64,000 nt of DNA from Limnospira fusiformis SAG 85.79 (GTDB lineage Bacteria > Cyanobacteriota > Cyanobacteriia > Cyanobacteriales > Microcoleaceae). The DNA lies in assembly GCF_012516315.1 (NCBI RefSeq), contig NZ_CP051185.1, positions 1,013,459-1,077,458 on the forward strand, read 5' to 3'. The notes beneath the pieces were generated by a model. That model had not been told where the DNA came from and searched no databases. It saw nothing but the letters and a program-made list of their open reading frames with translations. This document shows, piece after piece, positions 8,859 through 18,746 of the stretch. A program made the position numbers and the translations under genes. Position 1 is the stretch's first letter; each line of letters begins with the position of its first letter.

Positions 8859-9466
8859 AATCAGGATGGTTATTGATACCTGATTCTACATTACCATAAA
8901 TGCCGAAAATTAACCCGCTGTTTCACAGACACCTGATTTATCACGGCTGGGGAAGTTGGGTTGCGCTGCGCTTCACCCAACCTACTAAAGCTGTGGATGC
9001 AGTCTGGGTTCAGACATTGGCTCATAATCAGGAGGGTTATTGATACCTGATTCTACATTACCATAAATGCCCAAAATTAACCCGCTTTTTCACAGACACC
9101 TGATTTATCACGGCTGGGGAAGTTGGGTTACGCTGCGCTTCACCCAACCTACTAAAGCGCTGGGTTGAGACACTGGCTCATAATCAGGAGGGTTATTGAT
9201 ACCTGATTCTACATTACCATAAATGCCCAAAATTAACCCGCTTTTTCACAGAAACCTGATTTATCACGGCTGGGGAAGTTGGGTTACGCTGCGCTTCACC
9301 CAACCTACTAAAGCGCTGGGTTGAGACACTGGCTCATAATCAGGAGGGTTATTGATACCTGATTCTACATTACCATAAATGCCCAAAATTAACCCGCTTT
9401 TTCACAGAAACCCGGTGGCTCACGGCTGGCTGGGAAGTTGGGTTACGCTGCGCTTCACCCAACCTA
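8859..9466 (-). repeat. Tandem leader repeats between kinase copies 5 and 6, with three orphan start codons
   Basis: Four head-to-tail leader units of about 155-157 bp. Orphan start codons, each behind the conserved ribosome site, lie at 9025, 9181 and 9336. The unit beginning at 9025 has a different deletion junction (after codon ~12) from those at 9181 and 9336, which shows independent deletion events. Each unit ends with the palindrome GTTGGGT...ACCCAACCTAC. Confidence 0.85.
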
Positions 9467-11413
9467 CTAAAGCGCACAGGCTACCCGAAAACCGTTGTAG
9501 TTTTTGAGGGAGCCCGGGTCGAACCTGCCGCGGTTGGCACAACGGCAGTAGCCAGGAACGTTGAACCACGAACCGCCACGCAGCACTCTTCTGTCTGTTT
9601 TTCCCAAAAAGTTGACTAAATGTTCAACAAGGTTTTCATAACGATTATTGTTACCATAATCCCACACTCCTCCGTCCGAGGGAGCGCCACCATAGCCTTC
9701 GCGCCAGGGGTCAGCGCACCACTCCCAAACATTCCCGTGGATATCATACAAGCCAAAGGCGTTGGCGTTTTGAAACTGACCGACGGGGTTGGTTTGTCTG
9801 CGGTAGGCTCCCTTGGGTCCTGAGCTATAGCTGTAGTTGCCATCGTAGTTGGCGAGGTCTGTCGTCAGGGTATCACCGACATGAAAGGGGCTAGTAGTTC
9901 CGGCGCGAGCTGCATATTCCCACTCCGCTTCACTCGGTAATCGGTAGGGTTTGCCAATTCTTTTCGAGAGGCGGGCGCACCACTCCATTACATCATACCA
10001 TGAAACCGATTCAACGGGACGATTTAATCCTTTAAATCTTGAGGGGTCTAGGCTCAGGCCTCGTTGGAGTTTGGGGAAACTAGCCACTTGTCGCCATTGT
10101 TCTTGGGTAACCGGATATTTCCCCATGAGGAAGGGTTTAATCGTGACTCGGTGTTGGGGTCTTTCAACATCAGAACTTCCAGTTTCACCACTCGGCACAC
10201 CCATGGTAAAGGTTCCCCCCGGAATTAGCACCATCTCCAGAATCAAACCATTTCCCAGGTCTTCGATAATACATTCAGCCTGACCGGGACGGCGGTTAAT
10301 TTCTCGACCCATTGAATTGACCGTAACGATGTCAAATTTAAACTTCTGGGGTACCGCTGGGGGAGTTGTATTGGGAGTCTGTTTAACAGTCTCGCGGTTA
10401 ATTTCTCGACCCATTGAATTGACCGTAACGATGTCAAATTTAAACTTCTGGGGTACCGCTGGGGGAGTTGTATTGGGAGTTTGTTTAACAGTCTCTTGGA
10501 TGACGGGTTGAGGATTTGTTGGGTTGGTCTGTTTCCCATAATATCGCCGTAAATGTGCCCAAACTTCCGCTACAGATTTATAGCGTTTTTTAAAGACTGT
10601 CTCAACCAAACGGTCTAAGATTTCGCCTAATTTATCACTCACATGATTGCCATTTAAATGCTCCCGCCACACCCATTGTGCTTCTAAGGGGTCATATAAA
10701 TCTGACGGACTGGCTTGGGTTAGCAGGTATAAACAAGTCACCCCTAAACTATATAAATCACTCCCATATTGAGGTTTTCCCATAGCCTGTTCCGGGGCGC
10801 AATATGCCGCCGAACCGATAACGGTTCCGGTGACGCTCATAGATGTGCTATGCACCTGTTTAGCCGCCCCAAAATCCACTAGGACTAACTTGTTATCACT
10901 GGCTCGTCTAATGATGTTTTCCGGTTTAATATCCCGGTGAATTACTTTATGTTTGTGTACAAAATACAAAACTGGCAATAAATCCTTGAGCAGGGAACTG
11001 ATTTTATTTTCCGTAAAAGCGCCTTTATCTAGCTCCTGTTCTAGGGTTTCCCCTTCGATAAATTCCTGAATTAAATATTGACGGTTATCAGCCGTAAAAT
11101 AAGCCAACAGTTCCGGGATTTGGGAATGTTTGCCGAGGATTTCTAAACGTTGGGCTTCTTGGTCGAATAATTGGGCGGCTTTTTCTAGGGTAGCGGTTCC
11201 TTGCGCCTGGGGAAGGAATTGCTTAATCACGCAGGGAGGTTTAGAAGGTTTGAAGTCATCCACTGCCAGAAATGTGCGTCCGAACCCGCCTTGTCCGAGG
11301 ATGCTTTTAGCATAGTAGCGTTCTACCAGTCGGAGTTTACTACCACATTTTTGGCAGAAATTACAACCTTCGGGGTTGATGTGGAGGCAGTCTGGGTTCA
11401 GACATTGGCTCAT
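9467..11413 (-). CDS. 4-Cys Ser/Thr kinase with FGE-sulfatase domain, copy 6 (putative DGR target), duplicated linker
   Basis: 648 residues, the longest copy. Order: zinc ribbon (residues 4-24), Hanks-type kinase (GQGGFGRTFL, HRDIKPEN, DFGAAK), Pro/Thr-rich linker, and FGE-fold domain ending GFRVACAL. The extra length comes from an exact tandem duplication of 34 residues in the linker and start of the FGE module (from ETVKQTPNTT to GREINR twice), a 102-bp DNA repeat. The start is the conserved leader ATG at 11413. As in the other copies, the C-terminal ~35 codons are hypervariable while upstream parts are conserved. It is probably a Ser/Thr kinase with a ligand-binding FGE-fold face. Confidence 0.93.
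   Translation of the reverse strand: MSQCLNPDCLHINPEGCNFCQKCGSKLRLVERYYAKSILGQGGFGRTFLAVDDFKPSKPPCVIKQFLPQAQGTATLEKAAQLFDQEAQRLEILGKHSQIPELLAYFTADNRQYLIQEFIEGETLEQELDKGAFTENKISSLLKDLLPVLYFVHKHKVIHRDIKPENIIRRASDNKLVLVDFGAAKQVHSTSMSVTGTVIGSAAYCAPEQAMGKPQYGSDLYSLGVTCLYLLTQASPSDLYDPLEAQWVWREHLNGNHVSDKLGEILDRLVETVFKKRYKSVAEVWAHLRRYYGKQTNPTNPQPVIQETVKQTPNTTPPAVPQKFKFDIVTVNSMGREINRETVKQTPNTTPPAVPQKFKFDIVTVNSMGREINRRPGQAECIIEDLGNGLILEMVLIPGGTFTMGVPSGETGSSDVERPQHRVTIKPFLMGKYPVTQEQWRQVASFPKLQRGLSLDPSRFKGLNRPVESVSWYDVMEWCARLSKRIGKPYRLPSEAEWEYAARAGTTSPFHVGDTLTTDLANYDGNYSYSSGPKGAYRRQTNPVGQFQNANAFGLYDIHGNVWEWCADPWREGYGGAPSDGGVWDYGNNNRYENLVEHLVNFLGKTDRRVLRGGSWFNVPGYCRCANRGRFDPGSLKNYNGFRVACAL
9480..9582 (-). 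other. Putative DGR variable region of kinase copy 6
   Basis: The variable sites read FNVPGY, N, GRFD and SLKNYN between invariant GGSW and GFRV. The codons CRCA and CNR-type anchors are as in the other copies. Third codon positions remain C at almost every variable codon. Confidence 0.85.
10291..10494 (-). repeat. 102-bp tandem duplication inside kinase copy 6
   Basis: Two adjacent, essentially identical 102-bp units that keep the frame. They encode the end of the linker and the first beta strands of the FGE module twice. No other copy has it, so it is recent. Confidence 0.85.
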
Positions 11414-11642
11414 AATCAGGATGGTTATTGATACCTGATTCTACATTACCATAAATGCCGAAAATTAACCCGCTTTTTCACAGAAACCTGATTTATCACG
11501 GCTGGGGAAGTTGGGTTGCGCTGCGCTTCACCCAACCTACTAAAGCGCTACTAAAGCTGGGTTCAGACATTGGCTCATAATCAGGATGGTTATTGATACC
11601 TGATTCTACATTACCATAAATGCCGAAAATTAACCCGCTTTT
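11414..11642 (-). repeat. Leader repeats upstream of copy 6, with an orphan start codon
   Basis: Two leader units. The first belongs to copy 6. The second has an orphan start codon at 11577 followed by about eleven codons (MSQCLNPALVAL) and a stop. Both carry the palindromic GTTGGGT...ACCCAAC segment. Confidence 0.8.
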
Positions 11643-12961
11643 TCACAGAAACCCGGTTGATAACGGCTGGCTGGGAAGTTGGGTTTCGCTGCGCTTCACC
11701 CAACCTACTAAAGCTACTAAAGCGCTTTCCCAAAGTTTGACTAAATTGTCAACATATATATCCTGACTATCCCACACCGTACCATCCGAGGGCGCACCAG
11801 CGTAGCCTTCGTGCCAGGGGTCAGCGCACCATTCCCAAACATTCCCGTGGATATCATACAAGCCAAAGGCGTTGGCGTGTTGAAACTGACCGACGGGGGT
11901 GGTTTTTTTGCGGTAGGCTCCCCTCGGTCCTGAGCTATAGGTGTAGCCGCCATCGTAGTTGGCGAGGTCCGTCGTCAGGGTATCACCGACATGAAAGGGG
12001 CTAGTGGTTCCGGCGCGGGCTACATATTCCCACTCGGCTTCACTGGGCAATCGGTAGGGTTTGCCAATTCTTTTCGAGAGGCGCGCACACCATTCCACCA
12101 CATCATACCATGAAACCGATTCAACGGGAAGATTTAATCCGGCAAATTTGGAGGGGTTATAGTTGAGGTCCCGTTGGAGTTTGGGGAAACTAGCCACTTG
12201 TCGCCATTGTTCTTGGGTAACCGGATATTTCCCCATGAGGAAGGGTTTAATCGTGACTCGGTGTTGGGGTCTTTCAACATCAGAACTTCCTGTTTCACCA
12301 CTCGGCACACCCATGGTAAAGGTTCCCCCCGGAATTAGCACCATCTCCAGAGTCACACTATTTCCCAGGTCTTCGATAATACATTCAGCCTGACCGGGAC
12401 GACGGTTAATTTCTCGACCCATTGAATTGACCGTAACGATATCAAATTCAAACTTCTGGGTTACCGGTTTGCCAGTTGTATTGGGAGTCTGTTTAACAGT
12501 CTCTGGGATGACGGTTTGAGGACTTGTTGGGTTGGGCGATTTCCCATAATATCGCCGTAAATCTTCCCAAACTTCCGCTACAGATTTATAGCGTTTTTTA
12601 AAGACTGTCTCAACCAAACGGTCTAAGATTTCGCCTAATTTATCACTCACATGATTGCCATTTAAATGCTCCCGCCACACCCATTCGGCTTCTAAGGGGT
12701 CATATAAATCTGACGGACTGGCTTGGGTTAGCAGGTATAAACAAGTCACCCCTAAACTATATAAATCACTCCCATATTGAGGTTTTCCCATAGCCTGTTC
12801 CGGGGCGCAATATGCCGCCGAACCGATAACCGTTCCCGTCACGCTCATAGATGTGCGCTGCACCTGTTTAGATGCTCCAAAATCCACTAGGACTAACTTG
12901 TTATCACTGGCTCGTCTAATGATGTTTTCCGGTTTAATATCCCGGTGAATCACTTTATGTT
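11643..12961 (-). pseudogene. Remnant of kinase-FGE gene, copy 7 (both ends lost)
   Basis: The kinase part begins only at KVIHRDIKPEN. The zinc ribbon and glycine-rich/ATP-binding N-lobe are missing because an ISKra4-type element abuts at 12962. At the other end the FGE domain is cut after the WEWCADPW block and a short tail. The RVLRGGSW-to-GFRV variable region is absent, and the frame runs into the intergenic palindrome (GWVKRSETQ). DNA identity to copies 2 and 6 is very high, so the loss is recent. The open frame formally continues to 12974 inside the IS end. It is not expected to make an active kinase. Confidence 0.88.
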
Positions 12962-13396
12962 GGGTGCATCTCAATTGGGAGATAAGTATAATTACTCAGG
13001 GCAAAAATCTACTCTTACCCTGATTAAGCAGCTAACGCGCCATTTAGGTAGGCACAGCGACGCCTCAACACCTTCGGCACATTCTCCTTTCGCCATTGTG
13101 CCCCCGGCAACTTCACCCTCATCCCAATTTGTTTCACCAACGACTCCACCCGACCCGAACCAATCGATTGCCCCGCTTCCTGCCCAGCCTGGTAGTCTAT
13201 AATCCTAGTCTGGTGATAGCAGGGTTAGCTTCGCTGTAGAGAATGGCCGCAATCGCGTCAAGGTGTTGCTGGAGTTGAGCTGGTTTCTGAGAATCCATGA
13301 GTAGAGGGAGGGTGAGTGGTGCTTCGCTCATTATGTAGGGCTGTGGGTGAAGGTTGCACTAAGTACAATTACTCATTTCCTAACTGAGATGCACCC
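12962..13396 (-). mobile_element. Internally deleted ISKra4-family insertion sequence
   Basis: The ends are perfect 12-bp inverted repeats GGGTGCATCTCA (12962-12973) and TGAGATGCACCC (13385-13396), with imperfect extension to ~20 bp. Inside, on the minus strand, are an N-terminal transposase piece (start 13331, MSEAPLTLPLLMDSQK) and a C-terminal piece ending at 13024 with the motifs GSGRVES, KQIGMRVK, GAQWR and RCAYLNG, typical of ISKra4-family transposases. The two pieces are joined out of frame, so at least ~300 codons were lost. It cannot transpose alone. It separates the kinase array from the intron region and truncates genes on both sides. Confidence 0.82.
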
Positions 13397-13968
13397 TGAT
13401 AAACAAACTAAACCCGATTATTTGGGGATGGTCTAATTACTATTCAGGAGTCATCTCATCTGAGACCTTCAATAAGCTAGACCACACAATCTGGCAAATG
13501 TTGCGGGCATGGACAGCTTCAAAATGCGGAAAGGCAAACATCGAAAAACTGAGAAATTACTATAGACCGGGAACGGTCACACTCAGTAACGGGAAAGAAA
13601 GACATGAAACTTGGTTATTCAAAACCAAAGATGGACTTACACTATGGAAACATAATTGGACTCCGATTGTCAGACATACCCTAATACGCCCAGACGCAAC
13701 ACTTTATGACGGGAATTGAACTTACTGGGCAACCAGAAAAGGACAAGCAATCGACACGCCAGTAAAGGTAGCCAAACTACTTAAAAAGCAAAAAGGCAGG
13801 TGTACCTGGTGTGGGCAATACTTTACCCCATCAGATTTAACTGAGGTAGACCACATTGTACCTCGAAGCCACGGTGGAAAGGATGAATACAAGAATCTTC
13901 AGTTACTACACCGCCATTGTCACGATGATCAAACAGCTCTTGATGAAGAGAGGTTGCTGTACTCTTAA
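13397..13968 (+). pseudogene. Group II intron maturase/HNH endonuclease C-terminal remnant
   Basis: The frame is open from the IS edge. It encodes the maturase X domain (LINKLNPIIWGWSNYYSG, TFNKLDHTIWQMLRAW) and a C-terminal HNH domain (CTWCGQYF, VDHIVPRSHGGKDEYKNLQLLH, HCHDDQ) down to the stop at 13966. A single in-frame TGA at 13717, where the family has Trp in NWTYW, breaks the frame. The reverse transcriptase domain is missing, removed by the ISKra4-type element. The protein once supported splicing and homing of intron 1. The other introns here lack proteins and would need such a maturase in trans. Confidence 0.88.
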
Positions 13969-13975
13969 CAGAGAG

Positions 13976-14872
13976 GTGCGAAACGTTCAGGCACGCGCAT
14001 AGGGTGGCAATACCCGAAATAACTGCCCGGTGGGACTTACACCCCTTGGTGGAATATAGGGAGTCGCTTCCCTGACCATCTCATAACTGTTTATATGTCC
14101 CGACGCTTAGAGAAATCTAAGCAAGGCAGGGGACTCAAGGTCAAGACAGAACGCTTGAACGGTGGGAGTTGTGACCCACCTAGTATAGCATGAAGTTGAG
14201 AGTAACGGCGATAGCCACCCCCAATTTTGGGAATCATAACCCCAGGATTGAAGCGGGGAACGGAAGGCGTGAAGTAGAACCCACTACCAGATGCGACCAC
14301 TGCCAACCATCCATGACTAAGGAAATCTGAATGATCCGGCTTGAACCATCGTCATTAATAAGTAGCGAAACAGGTTGACACGCTGCGCTCAAAAGAGCAG
14401 GGGAAAAGTAGGGGTGTTTCTTGGCTACCTACACAGACCTTTAAAAGTACCCCGGTGGACAGGACAAGTCTAAAGATGGAATGCCCGTATAAACGGAACG
14501 TTTAAACCCCTCATTGGCTCTCTCATAAATAAGTGAGCAATATTACTTACAAGAGTAGTGAAAAGTGTAAGCGTATACCTTTAAGGGGAAAGGATGTGGC
14601 TGAAAGCTAATGCCTAACTGTAATGGTTAGGATATGCCCACTAGCCACGGTGTGGATATAGAGACCGCGACAATTAAGAGTTTGATGACGAGTGCGAGTT
14701 TAAAGACTACGAGGTTGTATATAGCTCCTAAAGTTGAGGTTACAAAGCGGGGGGTCGTAGCCCTGTTCCTACTGACAAATAGGGTATCTACATCAGGAGC
14801 CGTGTGCTGGGAAACTCGCAAGCACGGTTTGGAATTGGAGTTGGGGAAGGTGACTTCTCTTTCGACCATAAC
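13976..14872 (+). mobile_element. Group II intron 2 (ORF-less), nested in intron 1
   Basis: It starts with the canonical GTGCGAAACG and ends ...CGACCATAAC. Domain V (14797-14829) has the expected stem GAGCCGTGTG...AGCACGG, and domain VI follows. Length is 897 bp with no open frame for a maturase. It interrupts intron 1 between the maturase stop and domain V. Its first ~600 bp are almost identical to intron 3. Confidence 0.85.
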
Positions 14873-14952
14873 ACGGTCAAACTAGGAGCCGTATGAGGTG
14901 AAAGTCTCAAGTACGGTTCTGAATGGGAGGAGATCAAGGCGACTTTATTTTC

Positions 14953-14998
14953 GACCCCTAATGGCTATAGCCAGATAAATGTCGGGTAAATGTATCAG
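14953..14998 (+). mobile_element. IS607-family element right-end fragment
   Basis: The sequence ATAGCCAGATAAATGTC...GTATCAG matches, with few changes, the last ~35 bp of the four other IS607-family copies in the window, which all end TGTATCAG. Intron 1 ends just upstream, so the intron used (or came to lie in) the tail of this element. Confidence 0.65.
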
Positions 14999-15021
14999 AA
15001 TATGCGATATTAATCCAAGGA

Positions 15022-16758
15022 GTGCGAAACGTTTAGGAGTGAAATAGGGCTGCAATGCCTGAAATAACCTTCCAGTGGGACTTCCACCCCTTGGTGGAAT
15101 ATAAGGGATTCACCTCCCTGACCATCCCATAACTGTTTATATGTCCCGACGCTTGGAGAAATCTAAGCAAGGCAGGGAACTCAAGGTCATAGACAAACTG
15201 AGAAATCAGGGAGTAGAGAGTAACGGCGGTAGCCACCCCCAGTTTTGGGAATCACAACCCCAGGATTGAAGCGGGGAACGGAAGGCGTGAAGTAGAACCC
15301 ACTACCAGATGCGACCACTGCCAACCATCCGTGACTAAGGAAATCTGAATGATCCGGCTTGAACCATCGTCATTAATAAGTAGCGAAACAGGTTGACACG
15401 CTGCGCTCAAAAGAGCAGGGGAAAAGTAGGGGTGTTTCTTGGCTACCTACACAGACCTTTAAAAGTACCCCGGTGGACAGGACAAGTCTAAAGATGGAAT
15501 GCCCGTATAAACGGAACGTTTAAACCCCTCATTGGCTCTCTCATAAATAAGTGAGCAATATTACTTACAAGAGTAGTGAAAAGTGTAAGCGTATGGTGCG
15601 AGACGTTCGGGTATGAAATAGGGCTGAAATGCCCGAAATAACTACCCGGTGAGGATTCCAGCTCCGAATCTGGATATAAGGAGACCTCTCCTGACCATCC
15701 TCATAACTGGTTATATGTCCCGACGCTTAGGGAACTAAGCAAGGCAGGGAACTCAAGGTCATAAACGAACTGAGAAATCAGGGAGTAGAGAGTAACGGCG
15801 ATAGCCACCCCCAGTTTTGGAAATCATAACTCCAGGATTGAAGCGGGGAACGGAAGGCGTGAGGTAGAACCTATTACCAAGACGCGACCACTGCCAACCA
15901 TCTATGATTAGGAAGACCGAATGTCCGACTTGAACCATCGTAATACACTAGCAGCGAAATAGGTTGACACGCTGCGCTCAAAAGGGCAAGGGGAAAAGTA
16001 GGGGGTTCGTGCGACTACCTATACAGACCTTTAAAAGTACCCCGGCGGAGAGGACAAATCTAACGATGGCATGCCCATATAATCGGAACGTTGTAACCCC
16101 TCTAATGCTCTGCCTATAAACCAGTGAGTAATGCTATTCACAAGGCAGTAGTGAAAAATGTAAGCGCATGCTTAGAGGGTGAAGGATGTGACCAGAAGCT
16201 AAAGCCCAATTGTCATGGTTGGGATATGCCCACAGGTCACGGTGGGGATATAGATACTGCGGTCAGTAAGAGTATAATGGCGAGGACGAGTTTAAAGACT
16301 ACGTGGTGCATATAGCTCTGAACATCGAAGTAGAAAGCAGGTCTCTTGATTCTGCTCCTTTGACAAATAGGGTATCCACACCAGGAGCCGTGTGATGGGA
16401 AACTATCAAGCACGGTTCTGAATGGGAGAGGGTGAAGGTGACTTCACTCTCGACCCCTAACCCTTTAAGGGGAAAGGATGTGACTGAAAGCCAAAGCCTA
16501 ATTGTAATGATTAGGATATGCCCACTAGTCACGGTGTAGATATAGAGACTGCGACAAGTAGGAGTAATATGACGAGAGCGAGTTTAAAGACTACGTGTTG
16601 TATTAGTAGCTCCCAAAGTTGGAATCATAAAGCGGGGTTTCGTAACCCTGTTCCTAGTGACAATGAAGGGTATCTACATCAGGAGCCGTATGAGGTGAAA
16701 GTCTCAAGTACGGTTTGGAATTGGAGTTGGGGAAGGCGACTTCCCTTTCGACCATAAC
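15022..16758 (+). mobile_element. Group II intron 3 (ORF-less), host of intron 4, upstream of petG
   Basis: The 5' part is 15022-15595 (starting GTGCGAAACG). It is interrupted by intron 4 (15596-16461) and continues 16462-16758 with domain V (16683-16715) and the end CGACCATAAC. Removing intron 4 restores GCGTATG joined to CCTTTAAGG, which matches the unbroken intron 2 base for base except one. The reconstituted length is about 871 bp with no maturase gene. The 3' exon leads, after about 30 bp, into petG. Confidence 0.87.
15596..16461 (+). mobile_element. Group II intron 4 (ORF-less), nested in intron 3
   Basis: It starts GTGCGAGACG and ends CGACCCCTAAC. Domain V lies at 16385-16419 (GAGCCGTGTG...AAGCACGG). 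The 866-bp sequence is related to, but clearly diverged from, introns 2 and 3. Its 5' end is the same type found as a ~110-bp fragment in the chimeric IS607 mini-elements at 40355-40928 and 53525-54094, and the 5' exons of both kinds end in TATG. Confidence 0.86.
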
Positions 16759-16774
16759 GATCAAAACTTAACAT

Positions 16775-16780
16775 CAAGGA
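16775..16780 (+). promoter_or_regulatory. Ribosome binding site of petG
   Basis: AAGGAG lies 8 bp before the GTG start and supports this otherwise short gene. It sits in the 3' exon just after intron 3, so the intron is in the petG leader and petG transcripts from upstream promoters would have to splice it. Confidence 0.75.
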
Positions 16781-16788
16781 GTTTCAAC

Positions 16789-16902
16789 GTGATTGAACCA
16801 TTACTTTCGGGGATCGTCTTAGGCTTAATCCTGGTGACATTAGCGGGACTATTCTTTGCAGCCTATCAGCAGTACAAACGCGGAAATCAACTGATTGACT
16901 AA
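16789..16902 (+). CDS. petG: Cytochrome b6f complex subunit PetG
   Basis: A 37-residue single-span membrane protein starting at [13 protein letters not shown] then [21 protein letters not shown]. The pattern [10 protein letters not shown]...GLF.AAY.QYKR is characteristic of PetG, which is required for assembly or stability of the thylakoid cytochrome b6f complex (family knowledge). It has a good ribosome site 8 bp upstream. It is convergent with petH. Two nested group II introns end ~30 bp upstream, so expression may depend on splicing or on a promoter inside the intron sequence. It was missed by length-based gene finding. Confidence 0.93.
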   Translation: MIEPLLSGIVLGLILVTLAGLFFAAYQQYKRGNQLID

Positions 16903-17018
16903 GATTCCCACAAGGCAGGCCTTGTCTCTGGGCTGCCTTGTCTCTGAGGTTTCGAGGAGCGATCGCGATTTTTTGATGATAATTGCCGAGAGCAGTCCAA
17001 TCAGTCCAATCCAGCCAC
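16903..17018. other. Intergenic space between convergent petG and petH
   Basis: It contains a short direct repeat (CCTTGTCTCTG twice near 16920-16945) and a second one (CAGTCCAATC, 16993-17012). No gene is supported. Confidence 0.6.
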
Positions 17019-17047
17019 AAAAAGGGCGCGACTCAAGAGCCACGCCC
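17019..17047 (-). terminator. Rho-independent terminator of petH
   Basis: On the minus strand GGGCGTGGCTC pairs with GAGTCGCGCCC across a two-base loop and is followed by five T. It lies about 26 bp after the petH stop. Confidence 0.8.
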
Positions 17048-17073
17048 GCCAGTCAAATGGTTAAGTTGATGTC

Positions 17074-18499
<1,426 letters not shown>

Positions 18500-18658
18500 G
18501 CTTTTTGTCAGCAATTCTCATTTTGACCCGCATCCTGTCCAAGATGCCCGATGATGCCCAATCTTGAACGAAAGAATGGGGCTTTCAAGAATCGCTCTTG
18601 AGATGATTCTCAATAAGCTGGGGCAAAATTTCCATAATGAGAATTGCTGGCTTTTTGT
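18500..18658. mobile_element. 141-bp MITE with 14-bp inverted repeats and 9-bp target duplication
   Basis: Perfect terminal inverted repeats CAGCAATTCTCATT (18509-18522) and AATGAGAATTGCTG (18636-18649) enclose non-coding DNA. The element is flanked directly by GCTTTTTGT at 18500-18508 and 18650-18658, a 9-bp target-site duplication. It encodes nothing and must be moved by a transposase elsewhere. The 9-bp duplication would fit families such as IS4 (inference). Confidence 0.82.
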
Positions 18659-18746
18659 GAAAGTTATTGCATATTTTTCGCTTGTATGGTAAAATTGCGG
18701 TTTTATAAATTGGTGGTCCTCCGGAAACAGAATTGGCGGTTGATTT

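Larger units (their letters stand above)
13397..14952 (+). mobile_element. Group II intron 1 (5' truncated, host of intron 2)
   Basis: This intron keeps its maturase remnant (to 13968), then is interrupted by intron 2 (13976-14872), and resumes with its own domain V at 14885-14925 (GGAGCCGTATGAGG...GTACGGTTC) and domain VI, ending CGACCCCTAAT at 14952. The 5' domains I-III are gone. Its 3' exon is the right end of an IS607-family element. Confidence 0.8.

Noticed and set aside
12945..13202. 85-residue plus-strand protein over the ISKra4 remnant
   Set aside because: The opposite strand encodes clear ISKra4 transposase motifs, so this frame is a shadow.
13397..13968. The DGR reverse transcriptase
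   Set aside because: The fragment has the maturase X domain and an HNH domain of group II introns, and lacks any RT domain.
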